From: CAYGTK01 sp964352775
GTDB taxonomy: Bacteria > Bacteroidota > Bacteroidia > Chitinophagales > CAIOSU01
Length of the DNA stretch: 15,835 nucleotides
Direction of reading: 5' to 3'
NCBI GenBank assembly: GCA_964352775.1
Contig: CAYGTK010000090.1
Location: 1 to 15,835, forward strand
Shown here: in pieces, positions 1 to 6,997 of the stretch
How positions within the stretch are numbered: the first letter of the stretch is position 1
Layout: each line of letters opens with the position of its first letter
Notes under the pieces: model-generated
What the model saw: only the letters and a program-made list of their open reading frames with translations
Databases searched by the model: none
Told to the model about the DNA's origin: nothing
Made by a program: the position numbers and the translations under genes

Positions 1-2147
1 AAGCGGAAATGATCAAGACCGAAAAGATAAAACTTGACGGGCTGAAGATCTTAGGAAAGATAGAGATTAAAGAGCAGCCTAAACGCGAAAAACCAACCAC
101 TAATTCTGGTGGTACTGGTGATAGAAAGCGTCGTAGAAAGCGTATTGTTAAGCCAGAAACCATGCGTGGTGGCCCAGGTGGAGCTCGTGGTGGTGCTAAA
201 GGCGGTAAGAAGACTGACGAAGAGATCAAACAAGTATCTGAAAAAGAGATACAAGAGAAGATAAAGGCCACTATGGCCAAGCTAGCTGGTACTGCTGGAA
301 AAGGTAAGACTAGAGCGAAGATCAAGCGTCAGAAGAAAGAAACCAGAGCTGTTGCCGAAGAAGAGGCACAAATGGCAGCCGAGGAAGCAAGCGGCACATT
401 ACAGGTTACTGAATTCATCTCTGTGAGTGAATTAGGTTCCTTAATGGACGCATCAGCTACTGATGTGATAAGTAAGTGTATGGAGTTGGGAATTATCGTT
501 TCCATCAACCAACGACTAGACGCAGAGATCATCGAACTAGTAGCAGATGAGTTTGGCTACAAAGTTGAGTTTACCGATATAGCTGAGGAAGAAGCAGAAG
601 TAGAAGAGATAATTGACGATCCAGAAGATCTAGTATCTCGTGCACCAATCGTAACCGTTATGGGTCACGTAGATCATGGTAAGACTTCATTGCTAGATAA
701 TATTCGTAAAGCAGACGTAGTAGCTGGTGAGGCAGGTGGTATAACCCAGCACATCGGTTCTTACAAAGTGCGCATGGAAAGTGGTAAGGAAGTAGTATTC
801 CTTGATACACCGGGTCACGAAGCCTTTACAGCTATGCGTGCTCGTGGTGCGAAAGCTACTGATGTTGCAGTTATCGTTATTGCAGCAGATGATGCCATCA
901 TGCCACAAACGGAAGAGGCTATCAGTCATGCGCAAGCAGCTGGTGTACCAATGGTATTCGCCTTTAATAAAATCGATAAGCCAGGTGCTAACGCGGATAA
1001 AATTCGTGAGCAACTGTCGCAAAAGAACATCTTAGTAGAAGATTGGGGTGGTAAATTCCAAGCGCAAGAGCTTTCAGCGAAAACGGGAGAAGGTATTCAA
1101 GACCTACTAGAGAAGATATTGCTTGAAGCAGAAATGCTAGAGCTTAAAGCCAACCCTGACCGCCAAGGTCAAGGAGTTATCGTAGAGGCATCTTTAGATA
1201 AAGGACGTGGATACGTATCAAACCTATTGGTTCAAACAGGAACCTTATCAGTTGGTGACACAATAGTGTCAGGAACGCACTATGGTAAGGTAAAAGCAAT
1301 GTTTGATGATAAAGGGGCTCGTATAAAAAAAGCTGGTCCATCTACACCTATCCAAATTCTTGGCCTTAACGGTGCACCACAAGCGGGTGAAGGATTCCGT
1401 AAGGTAGAAACTGATCAAGAAGCGAAAGCAATTGCTGGTAAGCGCGAGCAGATCATGCGTGAGCAAGGTCTTCGTACTAAGAAGCACATTACTCTTGATG
1501 AGATCGGTCGTCGTTTAGCCTTAGGAAGCTTTAAAGAGCTTAATGTGATCATTAAAGGTGACGTGGATGGTTCTATCGAAGCACTTTCTGATTCCCTACA
1601 AAAGCTAAGTATCGACGAGATAGTAGTGAACGTGGTTCACCGTGCTGTTGGTCAGATAACTGAGTCGGATGTGTTATTAGCGTCTGCTTCAGATGCTATC
1701 ATCATCGGTTTCCAAGTTCGTCCATCAGGTACTGCTCGTCAATTAGCCGATAGAGAGAACATCGATATCCGACTATACTCTATCATCTACGAAGCTATCG
1801 AAGAGATACAAACGGCGATGGAAGGTATGCTAGAGCCTACGGTTAAAGAAACCGTGACAGGTACGCTGGAGATATTGGAAGTGTTCAAGATCACCAAAGT
1901 GGGAACCATTGCAGGTTGTAATGTTACCTCTGGTAAGATCTATAGTCGCTCGAAAGTACGCTTGATCCGCGATGGTATTGTGGTACATACTGGCGAACTA
2001 GAAACCTTGAAACGATACAAAGACGAAGTAAAAGAGGTGGTTACCGGACAAGAATGTGGTTTGAACATCAAGAACTACGGCGATTTGAAGAAAGGTGACG
2101 AGATTGAGGCTTACGATACGGAAGAGATCAAACGTACGCTAGGCTAG
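1..2147 (+). CDS. infB: Translation initiation factor IF-2, 3' part (5' end outside window)
   Basis: IF-2 is the cytoplasmic GTPase that brings initiator fMet-tRNA to the 30S subunit and promotes 70S joining. Counting from the Met codon at base 9, a basic Gly/Arg-rich linker lies at about residues 33-67. The IF2_N helical region is at about 130-188. The GTPase motifs follow: G1 GHVDHGKT (219-226), G2 GGITQHIGSY (243-252), G3 DTPGH (266-270), G4 NKID (320-323) and G5 SAK (356-358). Domains II, III and the tRNA-binding C-terminal domain run to the stop without a break. The frame is open to the window edge (codons GCG GAA precede the Met), and Bacteroidota IF-2 normally has a much longer N-terminal extension. 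The Met at base 9 is therefore almost certainly internal and the gene is cut by the window, not truncated in the genome. The identification is very secure. Confidence 0.97.
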   Translation, partial: AEMIKTEKIKLDGLKILGKIEIKEQPKREKPTTNSGGTGDRKRRRKRIVKPETMRGGPGGARGGAKGGKKTDEEIKQVSEKEIQEKIKATMAKLAGTAGKGKTRAKIKRQKKETRAVAEEEAQMAAEEASGTLQVTEFISVSELGSLMDASATDVISKCMELGIIVSINQRLDAEIIELVADEFGYKVEFTDIAEEEAEVEEIIDDPEDLVSRAPIVTVMGHVDHGKTSLLDNIRKADVVAGEAGGITQHIGSYKVRMESGKEVVFLDTPGHEAFTAMRARGAKATDVAVIVIAADDAIMPQTEEAISHAQAAGVPMVFAFNKIDKPGANADKIREQLSQKNILVEDWGGKFQAQELSAKTGEGIQDLLEKILLEAEMLELKANPDRQGQGVIVEASLDKGRGYVSNLLVQTGTLSVGDTIVSGTHYGKVKAMFDDKGARIKKAGPSTPIQILGLNGAPQAGEGFRKVETDQEAKAIAGKREQIMREQGLRTKKHITLDEIGRRLALGSFKELNVIIKGDVDGSIEALSDSLQKLSIDEIVVNVVHRAVGQITESDVLLASASDAIIIGFQVRPSGTARQLADRENIDIRLYSIIYEAIEEIQTAMEGMLEPTVKETVTGTLEILEVFKITKVGTIAGCNVTSGKIYSRSKVRLIRDGIVVHTGELETLKRYKDEVKEVVTGQECGLNIKNYGDLKKGDEIEAYDTEEIKRTLG

Positions 2148-2157
2148 GCCTCCAGCT

Positions 2158-3003
2158 ATGGCCACGGCCAAGATCGCCTTTACCATCATTATTCCAACTT
2201 GGAACAATCTTCCCTATCTGCAACTATGCATACATAGCCTGTTACGCAACAGTATTGGCGGACACCAAATCGTAGTACACGTAAACGAAGGAAACGACGG
2301 CACACGTGAATGGTTAGCGCAAGAAAACATTGACTATACCTCATCTACCGAGAACGTTGGTATTTGTAAAGCCGTAAACCTAGCCGCTGAAAAAGCCATT
2401 AATAAATACATCGTTTATTTAAACGACGATATGTATGTGCTTCCCAATTGGGATGTGGCCTTGTGGAAGAATATTCCACGTCAGCAGATGAAACCTTTTA
2501 TGCTCTCTGGCACTATGATAGAGCCAAAGAAAACAAAAAACAAGTGTGTTATTGTTGCCGATCATGGGCGAGAGATAGAATCCTTTAAAGAAACGGAGCT
2601 AATAGGGGCCAACCATCAAAAGGATAATTGGTCTGGCTCATCTTGGCCGCCAGTATTAGTGCCAAAGTGGTTGTGGGAAAAGGTAGGTGGTTTAAGTGAA
2701 GAGTTCTCGCCAGGAATGTATTCTGACCCCGACCTTTCTAAAAAGCTATGGAATGAAGGCTGTCGCCACTTTCAAGGTGTGGGCGATAGTTTGGTCTATC
2801 ACTTTCAATGCAAAAGTACAGGTAAGGTTAAGAAGAATAAGGGTCGTCAGCAGTTCATCAATAAGTGGGGTGTTACCGCTAGAGACTTTTACAAGCACTG
2901 TCTAAAAATGGGGCAACCATTCGTTGACCCACTTCCCGAGCCTAAGCATGTAAACACCTGGTTAATGGAAACCAAGGGAAGAATATTGAGAAAGAAACTA
3001 TAG
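2158..3003 (+). CDS. Family 2 (GT-A) glycosyltransferase
   Basis: This 281-residue protein should be a cytoplasmic or membrane-peripheral enzyme that moves a sugar from a nucleotide-sugar donor to an acceptor. The GT2 N-terminal Rossmann-like start FTIIIPTWNNLPYLQLCI is at residues 8-25. The TENVGICKAVNLA stretch, typical of GT2 nucleotide-binding regions, is at 64-76. The metal-binding DxD-type motif is NDD (89-91), and an acceptor-side GG-S-DPDL segment is at 177-193. There is no membrane segment, so it is not a polymerising synthase. It begins only 10 bases after the infB stop and is probably read through from the infB transcript. Its stop overlaps that of the convergent GT4 gene. Donor and acceptor sugars cannot be read from the sequence. 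A role in surface glycan synthesis is inferred from the neighbouring glycan operon. Confidence 0.85.
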   Translation: MATAKIAFTIIIPTWNNLPYLQLCIHSLLRNSIGGHQIVVHVNEGNDGTREWLAQENIDYTSSTENVGICKAVNLAAEKAINKYIVYLNDDMYVLPNWDVALWKNIPRQQMKPFMLSGTMIEPKKTKNKCVIVADHGREIESFKETELIGANHQKDNWSGSSWPPVLVPKWLWEKVGGLSEEFSPGMYSDPDLSKKLWNEGCRHFQGVGDSLVYHFQCKSTGKVKKNKGRQQFINKWGVTARDFYKHCLKMGQPFVDPLPEPKHVNTWLMETKGRILRKKL

Positions 3004-4074
3004 CCCTATTGCTTCTATAAACCTATCAGCAAAAGCCTTAGGGGTAAATTGCTGAGCATGCTCATACCCCTTTTCGCTCATTTGCTTTGCTAAATCTTCG
3101 TCATCTAATGCCAGCCTTATTTTAGCGCGAATAGCGTCCACACTATTCGGGTCTGCATAAAGCGTATCTGGCCCACCAACTTCTGAAAAACAACTACCTG
3201 TTGAGGTAACCACAGGTGTGTTAGTCCAAAGGGCTTCTAATATCGGAATGCCAAACCCTTCAAAAAGCGAAGGGTAAGCAAAACACTTGGCCAATTGGTA
3301 TATAGCTGGCAAGTCTTCGTTAGGCACATTACTTAATAGTAGCACCCTATCTTGCATGGCCTTCTTCTTAATTGATCTTCGCAGTTTCTTCTCGTAGCGG
3401 CTATTGCCGCGGCCAGCTAAAACCAATGGCGCTTCTATCTCGCTCATTGCTTCTATCAGGTTCAGCACATTCTTTCTTTCTGCCAAGGCTCCTACATAAA
3501 GCACAAAATCACCGGGCAAACCGTATTTATCTTGTAGCGAACTACGGCCTTCAAGCAAGCTAGTTGGTTTAAAAATTTCTGAGCAACTTTGATAAACCAC
3601 CTCTATCTTATCAGTAGCTACACCGTAAAAGTCAATTATGTCTTTCTTGGTTTGCTCGCTGGTGGCTATTACAACATCGGCATGCGCACAGGCAAAGCGC
3701 GTCTTCTTTTCATAAATCCTCCTATCAATAAGCTTGTACCACTTGGGGTAACGCATAAAGATAAGGTCGTGAATAACCACCACTTTTTTCCCTTTGTAAT
3801 ATTCAATGTCAAAAGGTAACTCATTGCTTAAACCAACAAATACATCTGGGTTCTCCTCAGAAACAGCCCAGCCCATACCGTAACTTCGCCAAAAAGCACG
3901 GGTGCTCATCACTGTTTTAGCCTTTTCTAAAAAGGCGGTTCCCTCCTTGGGCGTGAACAGTAGTAACTCTTCATCGTGATGATACTTTTCTATAGCACTG
4001 AGTAGTGTTCTGCTATAGTTGCCCAAACCCGTTCGGTTGAAAAAAGCCCGTTTCGCATCAAATCCTAACTTCAT
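2998..4074 (-). CDS. GT4-type (glycosyl transferase group 1) glycosyltransferase
   Basis: This is a 358-residue GT-B fold retaining glycosyltransferase. The N-terminal domain opens with a strand and a Gly-rich loop (GLGNYSRTLL, residues 16-25) and contains VVVIHDLIFMRYP (98-110), typical of mannosyltransferase-like GT4 enzymes. The C-terminal nucleotide-sugar domain starts at VLYVGALAERKN (191-202), where R200/K201 are expected to contact the donor phosphates. It carries the E-x7-E signature as FEGFGIPILE (E272, E280). The ATG overlaps the stop of the upstream gene as ATGA (4071-4074), so translation is probably coupled. It is the last gene of a three-gene operon starting at the O-antigen ligase. 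The protein has no signal peptide and should act at the cytoplasmic face of the inner membrane. Sugar specificity is unknown. Confidence 0.88.
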   Translation of the reverse strand: MKLGFDAKRAFFNRTGLGNYSRTLLSAIEKYHHDEELLLFTPKEGTAFLEKAKTVMSTRAFWRSYGMGWAVSEENPDVFVGLSNELPFDIEYYKGKKVVVIHDLIFMRYPKWYKLIDRRIYEKKTRFACAHADVVIATSEQTKKDIIDFYGVATDKIEVVYQSCSEIFKPTSLLEGRSSLQDKYGLPGDFVLYVGALAERKNVLNLIEAMSEIEAPLVLAGRGNSRYEKKLRRSIKKKAMQDRVLLLSNVPNEDLPAIYQLAKCFAYPSLFEGFGIPILEALWTNTPVVTSTGSCFSEVGGPDTLYADPNSVDAIRAKIRLALDDEDLAKQMSEKGYEHAQQFTPKAFADRFIEAIGL

Positions 4075-4811
4075 TTCTGCAAGGCCAATTTATACTTCTG
4101 AAACACCTCCCAAGAGGCAATGTATTGGTAACGTACGCCAGCTAGGCCATCTAAAAAACCTAGTCGAAATAAAGTATTCTTTACAAATCGAAATAAGGGG
4201 CTAAAAAGCATTTTCACCAGTAAAGCAGGTTTACTCTTGTGAGCATATTTATCAGAGGCTAAGCGCGCATATTTTTCGGCGCGTTGCCAATGCTCTTCCT
4301 TGGTGTAATAGGTGTAGTGCAACAAGTCGCCATCAAGAAATTTCTTTGGCTCATCAATATCCACCAATAGCTCTTCATGTACCAAATTGCCTTGCCACAC
4401 GGCCTTTCCCTTCGGGAACAACCTCACCTTTCTATCAGGATACAAGCCCCCATTACGCAGCCACGAACCACAGTAATTATTTAATCTATTAACCTCATAG
4501 GCACCGCTAAGGTCTGCTTTTACTTTTAATATTGACGCTTGCAATTCTTCCGATAAAGCCTCATCGGCATCTAGCCAAAGAATATACTCTCCACTTGCTT
4601 TTTTATACGCTTTGTTCTTGGTGGTGGCATAGCCTTCCCAAACTGTAGGGATAACTTTCGCGCCTAGTTCAGTAGCTATATCTTGGGTTCCATCAGTACT
4701 ATTACTGTCCATTATAAGCACTTCATCTGCCACGCCATCTAGCGAAAGTATACAGCGGCCAATATTTCGCTCTTCGTTCAAGGTGATAATAACTGCCGAG
4801 ATCTTAGTCAT
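4071..4811 (-). CDS. WaaE/KdtX-like family 2 glycosyltransferase
   Basis: This GT-A glycosyltransferase belongs to the group that includes WaaE/KdtX, which glucosylates the lipopolysaccharide inner core. I chose the ATG at 4811, because MTKISAVIITLNEERNIGRC is the usual beginning of the family. A start at 4850 would add 13 poorly supported residues inside the upstream gene. Numbered from this Met (246 residues), the nucleotide-binding ITLNEERNIGRCILSL is at 9-24, MDSNSTDGT at 34-42, the DxD motif DADE at 81-84, the acceptor-side YPDRKVRLF at 124-132 and HEEL at 145-148. A basic amphipathic C-terminal part ending near FLDGLAG fits membrane association. The start overlaps the ligase stop by 8 bases and the stop overlaps the GT4 start by 4, so the operon is translationally coupled. 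The WaaE reaction itself is inferred only from family resemblance. Confidence 0.85.
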   Translation of the reverse strand: MTKISAVIITLNEERNIGRCILSLDGVADEVLIMDSNSTDGTQDIATELGAKVIPTVWEGYATTKNKAYKKASGEYILWLDADEALSEELQASILKVKADLSGAYEVNRLNNYCGSWLRNGGLYPDRKVRLFPKGKAVWQGNLVHEELLVDIDEPKKFLDGDLLHYTYYTKEEHWQRAEKYARLASDKYAHKSKPALLVKMLFSPLFRFVKNTLFRLGFLDGLAGVRYQYIASWEVFQKYKLALQK

Positions 4812-6105
4812 CGCCGTTAAGGTAGTAATTGTGTAGGGCAAGCAAAACAAAAGTTAGGTATAAGGCTGTCCCTATTTGTGTTTCCAAAGAATGTTCTACC
4901 AAAAAGGAGACTATACCTACAATAGAGGTGCTCAGAACCATAACATCTTTATATCCACCAGCTACAAACAAGGGTGCAAACAGCATCGCTACAAAGAATA
5001 GCAAACCAATTGTCCCCATGCCCATAGCCACATACAGGTATTGATTATGGGCTTGCAACCTACTTTCTATATCGCTTTCAGGGTATCGCATTTCAAAACC
5101 AACAGCATTAGCTGACTTTATGTCACCATAGCCCACCCCTAAAACAGGGGCCGACTGCCAAACATCTATAGCCACAGCATATGAACGCATCCTTTTCGAG
5201 TCTGACAATTCTTCCGCCATGTATTCACCCTCGTTAAAATACTGCTCTAGATCCCAGCGGAAATAATCAATTTTGTTTTTTAAGGTCGGCACAGTATTGT
5301 ATCCTATTATTGGTAGCGCTACCATTAGGCCTAAACCAGCAACACCAAGCATATATCGCTTCTGCAAAACAACCTCGCGAACGATCAATAAAAAAACCAC
5401 CACATAAGCTACTAGCAACCCACTTTTTACCGCTAGAATATGTAGGAAAAGGAATAGCCAAAAACCAATAGCAAGCAGCACATATTTTTCCAGCCGACTT
5501 ACCCAATAAAAACCCTGCTGAACCAAGTAGTAAACACTAGCCAAACTTAGCACGACCATCAAGCTAAATCGGATATGGTGAATTGGTGTTGGAAGCACCT
5601 GCCCTTGGGCGTATCGCTCGATTATACCTTTATAGTCGGTCACAAACTCAGACATGCTCCAGAACGACCCTGCCACTACCATTAAAATGAATAAATAAAG
5701 CGTCCTGTTAAACCACTTTTTTAGGAATGGTTGGATAGAAAAAATAGCAAAAGGAAGCACTAAAAAAGGGAGCTTGGTTTTCAGCTTATAAAGCCATTCT
5801 TCCGTGTTTTCGCTATAGGCTCCACTGAGCATAATCAACCCAAAAAAACCCATGAAAAGCAGGTGAGGAATATGCTTAACGAAAGCAGCTGAACGACCTT
5901 TTAAGTCGGCTTGAAAAAGAGCGTTTATTGTCAGCACTACCATGCCTATACTAATAGCCGCCCTAGACAGAAAAAACCCACATAGAACAAGCAATAACCC
6001 GAGTACAGCTATATATTGGTTAGAAATGATGGTGCGAAAGGTCGTCAAAAAAATGGACTGGTTTTTGATGATAATGGTGTAGATGCGAACTACGATTGAA
6101 CGCAA
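4804..6105 (-). CDS. O-antigen ligase / Wzy_C family polytopic membrane protein
   Basis: This inner-membrane protein has about ten or more hydrophobic segments and a long periplasmic loop before the last helices, as in WaaL ligases and Wzy polymerases. Numbered from the TTG at 6105 (433 residues), the family signature runs from DSKRMRSYAVAIDVW (302-316) through PVLGVGYGD (320-328) to AHNQYLYVAMGMGTIG (352-367). It includes R305/R307 and the conserved H353-N354. A further basic site, HHIRFS, is at 176-181. Ligases join undecaprenyl-linked glycan to lipid A-core at the periplasmic face. Ligase and polymerase cannot be separated by sequence alone. The start is uncertain: no ATG lies before the first helix. 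TTG at 6105 has an AAGGA site 6 bases upstream, but it also lies within a perfect -7 promoter box. TTG at 6048 (MTTFRTIISNQY) is the alternative. It heads the three-gene glycan operon. Confidence 0.85.
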   Translation of the reverse strand: MRSIVVRIYTIIIKNQSIFLTTFRTIISNQYIAVLGLLLVLCGFFLSRAAISIGMVVLTINALFQADLKGRSAAFVKHIPHLLFMGFFGLIMLSGAYSENTEEWLYKLKTKLPFLVLPFAIFSIQPFLKKWFNRTLYLFILMVVAGSFWSMSEFVTDYKGIIERYAQGQVLPTPIHHIRFSLMVVLSLASVYYLVQQGFYWVSRLEKYVLLAIGFWLFLFLHILAVKSGLLVAYVVVFLLIVREVVLQKRYMLGVAGLGLMVALPIIGYNTVPTLKNKIDYFRWDLEQYFNEGEYMAEELSDSKRMRSYAVAIDVWQSAPVLGVGYGDIKSANAVGFEMRYPESDIESRLQAHNQYLYVAMGMGTIGLLFFVAMLFAPLFVAGGYKDVMVLSTSIVGIVSFLVEHSLETQIGTALYLTFVLLALHNYYLNGDD

Positions 6106-6110
6106 AATTA
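6103..6110 (-). promoter_or_regulatory. Putative -7 box for the glycan operon (TAATTTTG)
   Basis: Read on the minus strand, 6110 to 6103 is TAATTTTG, a full match to the Bacteroidota -7 consensus TAnnTTTG. The -33 element is poor: the best candidate is TTC at 6135-6133, 22 bases upstream, instead of TTG. If this box is used, transcription would begin near 6096-6098. The TTG at 6105-6103 would then be part of the promoter, and translation would have to start downstream, for example at the TTG at 6048. Confidence 0.4.
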
Positions 6111-6111
6111 A

Positions 6112-6116
6112 TCCTT
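6112..6116 (-). promoter_or_regulatory. Shine-Dalgarno-like AAGGA before the TTG at 6105
   Basis: The minus strand reads AAGGA at 6116-6112, with 6 bases between it and the TTG at 6105. This is the best ribosome-binding-like match at any start in the window. It supports 6105 as the ligase start and conflicts with the reading of 6110-6103 as a promoter box. Such sites are uncommon in Bacteroidota, so it may be chance. Confidence 0.3.
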
Positions 6117-6127
6117 ATATTTGAGCT

Positions 6128-6706
6128 GTGCCGAACACCGAAGAGATCAAGAAGCAGAAAGATGGCCTATTTGAGCGGGAATTCTTTCCTCATATAGATG
6201 CCTTATACAACTTTGCGTATCACCTTACTTATAACGAAGAGGACGCGAACGACCTTGTGCAGGAAACCTTCATGAAGTCGTATCGTTTTTCTAATTCTTA
6301 CGTAGAAGGAACTAATGCAAAGGCATGGCTGTTCAAAATACTCAAGAACGCATTCATTAATGAATACCGCAAAAAGGCCAAGCGCCCAACTAAGGTAGAT
6401 TATGAAGACGTAATTGGGTATGAAGAAAATGAAGACGCCAACCTGGTGGGGACGCTAGACATGCGACAGGAGGTGTTTCAAGGAATGATGGGAGATGAAG
6501 TGACCACAGCGGTCAATGCACTACCAGTCGATTTTAAGACAGTCATTCTGCTTTGTGATATTGAGGGATTCACCTATGAGGAGATCTCGAAGATCATTGA
6601 TATTCCAATTGGTACGGTAAGGTCTAGGCTGCACCGTGCAAGGCAAATGTTGAAAGAAAAACTACAGGAGTACGCCAAAACAATGGGCTACAACAAAAAG
6701 GGTTAG
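6128..6706 (+). CDS. RNA polymerase ECF-type sigma-70 factor
   Basis: This 192-residue alternative sigma factor would direct RNA polymerase to a dedicated promoter set. Region 2 is at about 15-85, with the core-binding and -10-recognition segment EDANDLVQETFMKSYRF (38-54) followed by KAWLFKILKNAFINEYRKK (65-83). Region 4 is at about 126-178, with LPVDFKTVILLCDIEGFTYEE (132-152) and the recognition helix IPIGTVRSRLHRARQML (159-175). No region 1 or 3 is present, as expected for ECF factors. The start is GTG at 6128: an in-frame TGA lies immediately upstream at 6122-6124, and the next internal Met (residue 49) is inside region 2. It is followed after one base by its likely anti-sigma factor. Which promoters it recognises cannot be told from the sequence. 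Confidence 0.93.
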   Translation: MPNTEEIKKQKDGLFEREFFPHIDALYNFAYHLTYNEEDANDLVQETFMKSYRFSNSYVEGTNAKAWLFKILKNAFINEYRKKAKRPTKVDYEDVIGYEENEDANLVGTLDMRQEVFQGMMGDEVTTAVNALPVDFKTVILLCDIEGFTYEEISKIIDIPIGTVRSRLHRARQMLKEKLQEYAKTMGYNKKG

Positions 6707-6707
6707 T

Positions 6708-6944
6708 ATGGCTACACATGATTGTAAGCAGGTGTTAAACAAGGTACGACTTGCCTTAGATGGAGAGTTGACCGATGCGGAAGAAAAAGCATTGGCAGAC
6801 GAATTGAACAAATGCGACTGCTGCTTGGAACACTACGAGATAGAAGAATCGTTCAAAAAATTCATCTGCGATAAGATCAAACGAAAGGAAGTTAGCGTAA
6901 GCCTGATTCAGGAGATACGCAACAACATCCAAGCCTCCGTTTAA
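6708..6944 (+). CDS. Small cytoplasmic anti-sigma factor, zinc-finger-like
   Basis: This 78-residue soluble protein begins one base after the sigma-factor stop (TAGTATG), the usual position for an anti-sigma factor that sequesters its partner. It fits the ZAS/zf-HC2 pattern: HDC (H4, C6), a helix containing LALDGELTDAEE (15-26), and the pair C36-x2-C39 (with C38 between) followed by LEHYEIEESFKKFI (40-53). The canonical Hx3CxxC histidine is replaced by E32. Zinc binding would have to use H4, C6, H42 or C38, or may be absent. There is no membrane segment, so the signal is presumably cytoplasmic, perhaps redox or metal related, given the cysteines. The function is inferred from position and pattern. 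The pairing itself is common in Bacteroidota. Confidence 0.8.
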   Translation: MATHDCKQVLNKVRLALDGELTDAEEKALADELNKCDCCLEHYEIEESFKKFICDKIKRKEVSVSLIQEIRNNIQASV

Positions 6945-6997
6945 ACCTTTCTCTTTTCCTGCCGTTACTTTTCTTTATCATCCTTTGAACAAAGACT

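Larger units (their letters stand above)
6096..6123 (+). promoter_or_regulatory. Bacteroidota-type promoter for the sigma factor gene
   Basis: TTG at 6096-6098 and TATATTTG at 6116-6123 are separated by 17 bases. They match both elements of the housekeeping Bacteroidota promoter (TTG, 17-23 bases, TAnnTTTG). The expected transcription start, about 4-7 bases after the -7 box, falls at or next to the GTG start codon at 6128. The message is therefore probably leaderless or nearly so. The elements flank and overlap the start region of the divergent glycan operon. Confidence 0.6.

Noticed and set aside
693..1022. 109-codon open frame on the minus strand inside infB
   Set aside because: It lies opposite the conserved GTPase domain, has a Cys/Ser/Thr-rich composition with no recognisable domain, and no promoter. 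It is a shadow of infB.
6983..6994. CTTTG-AA-CAAAG short inverted repeat just before the CDGSH start
   Set aside because: The arms are 5 bases with a 2-base loop, too short to support a terminator or operator, and no -33 element accompanies the TTTG.
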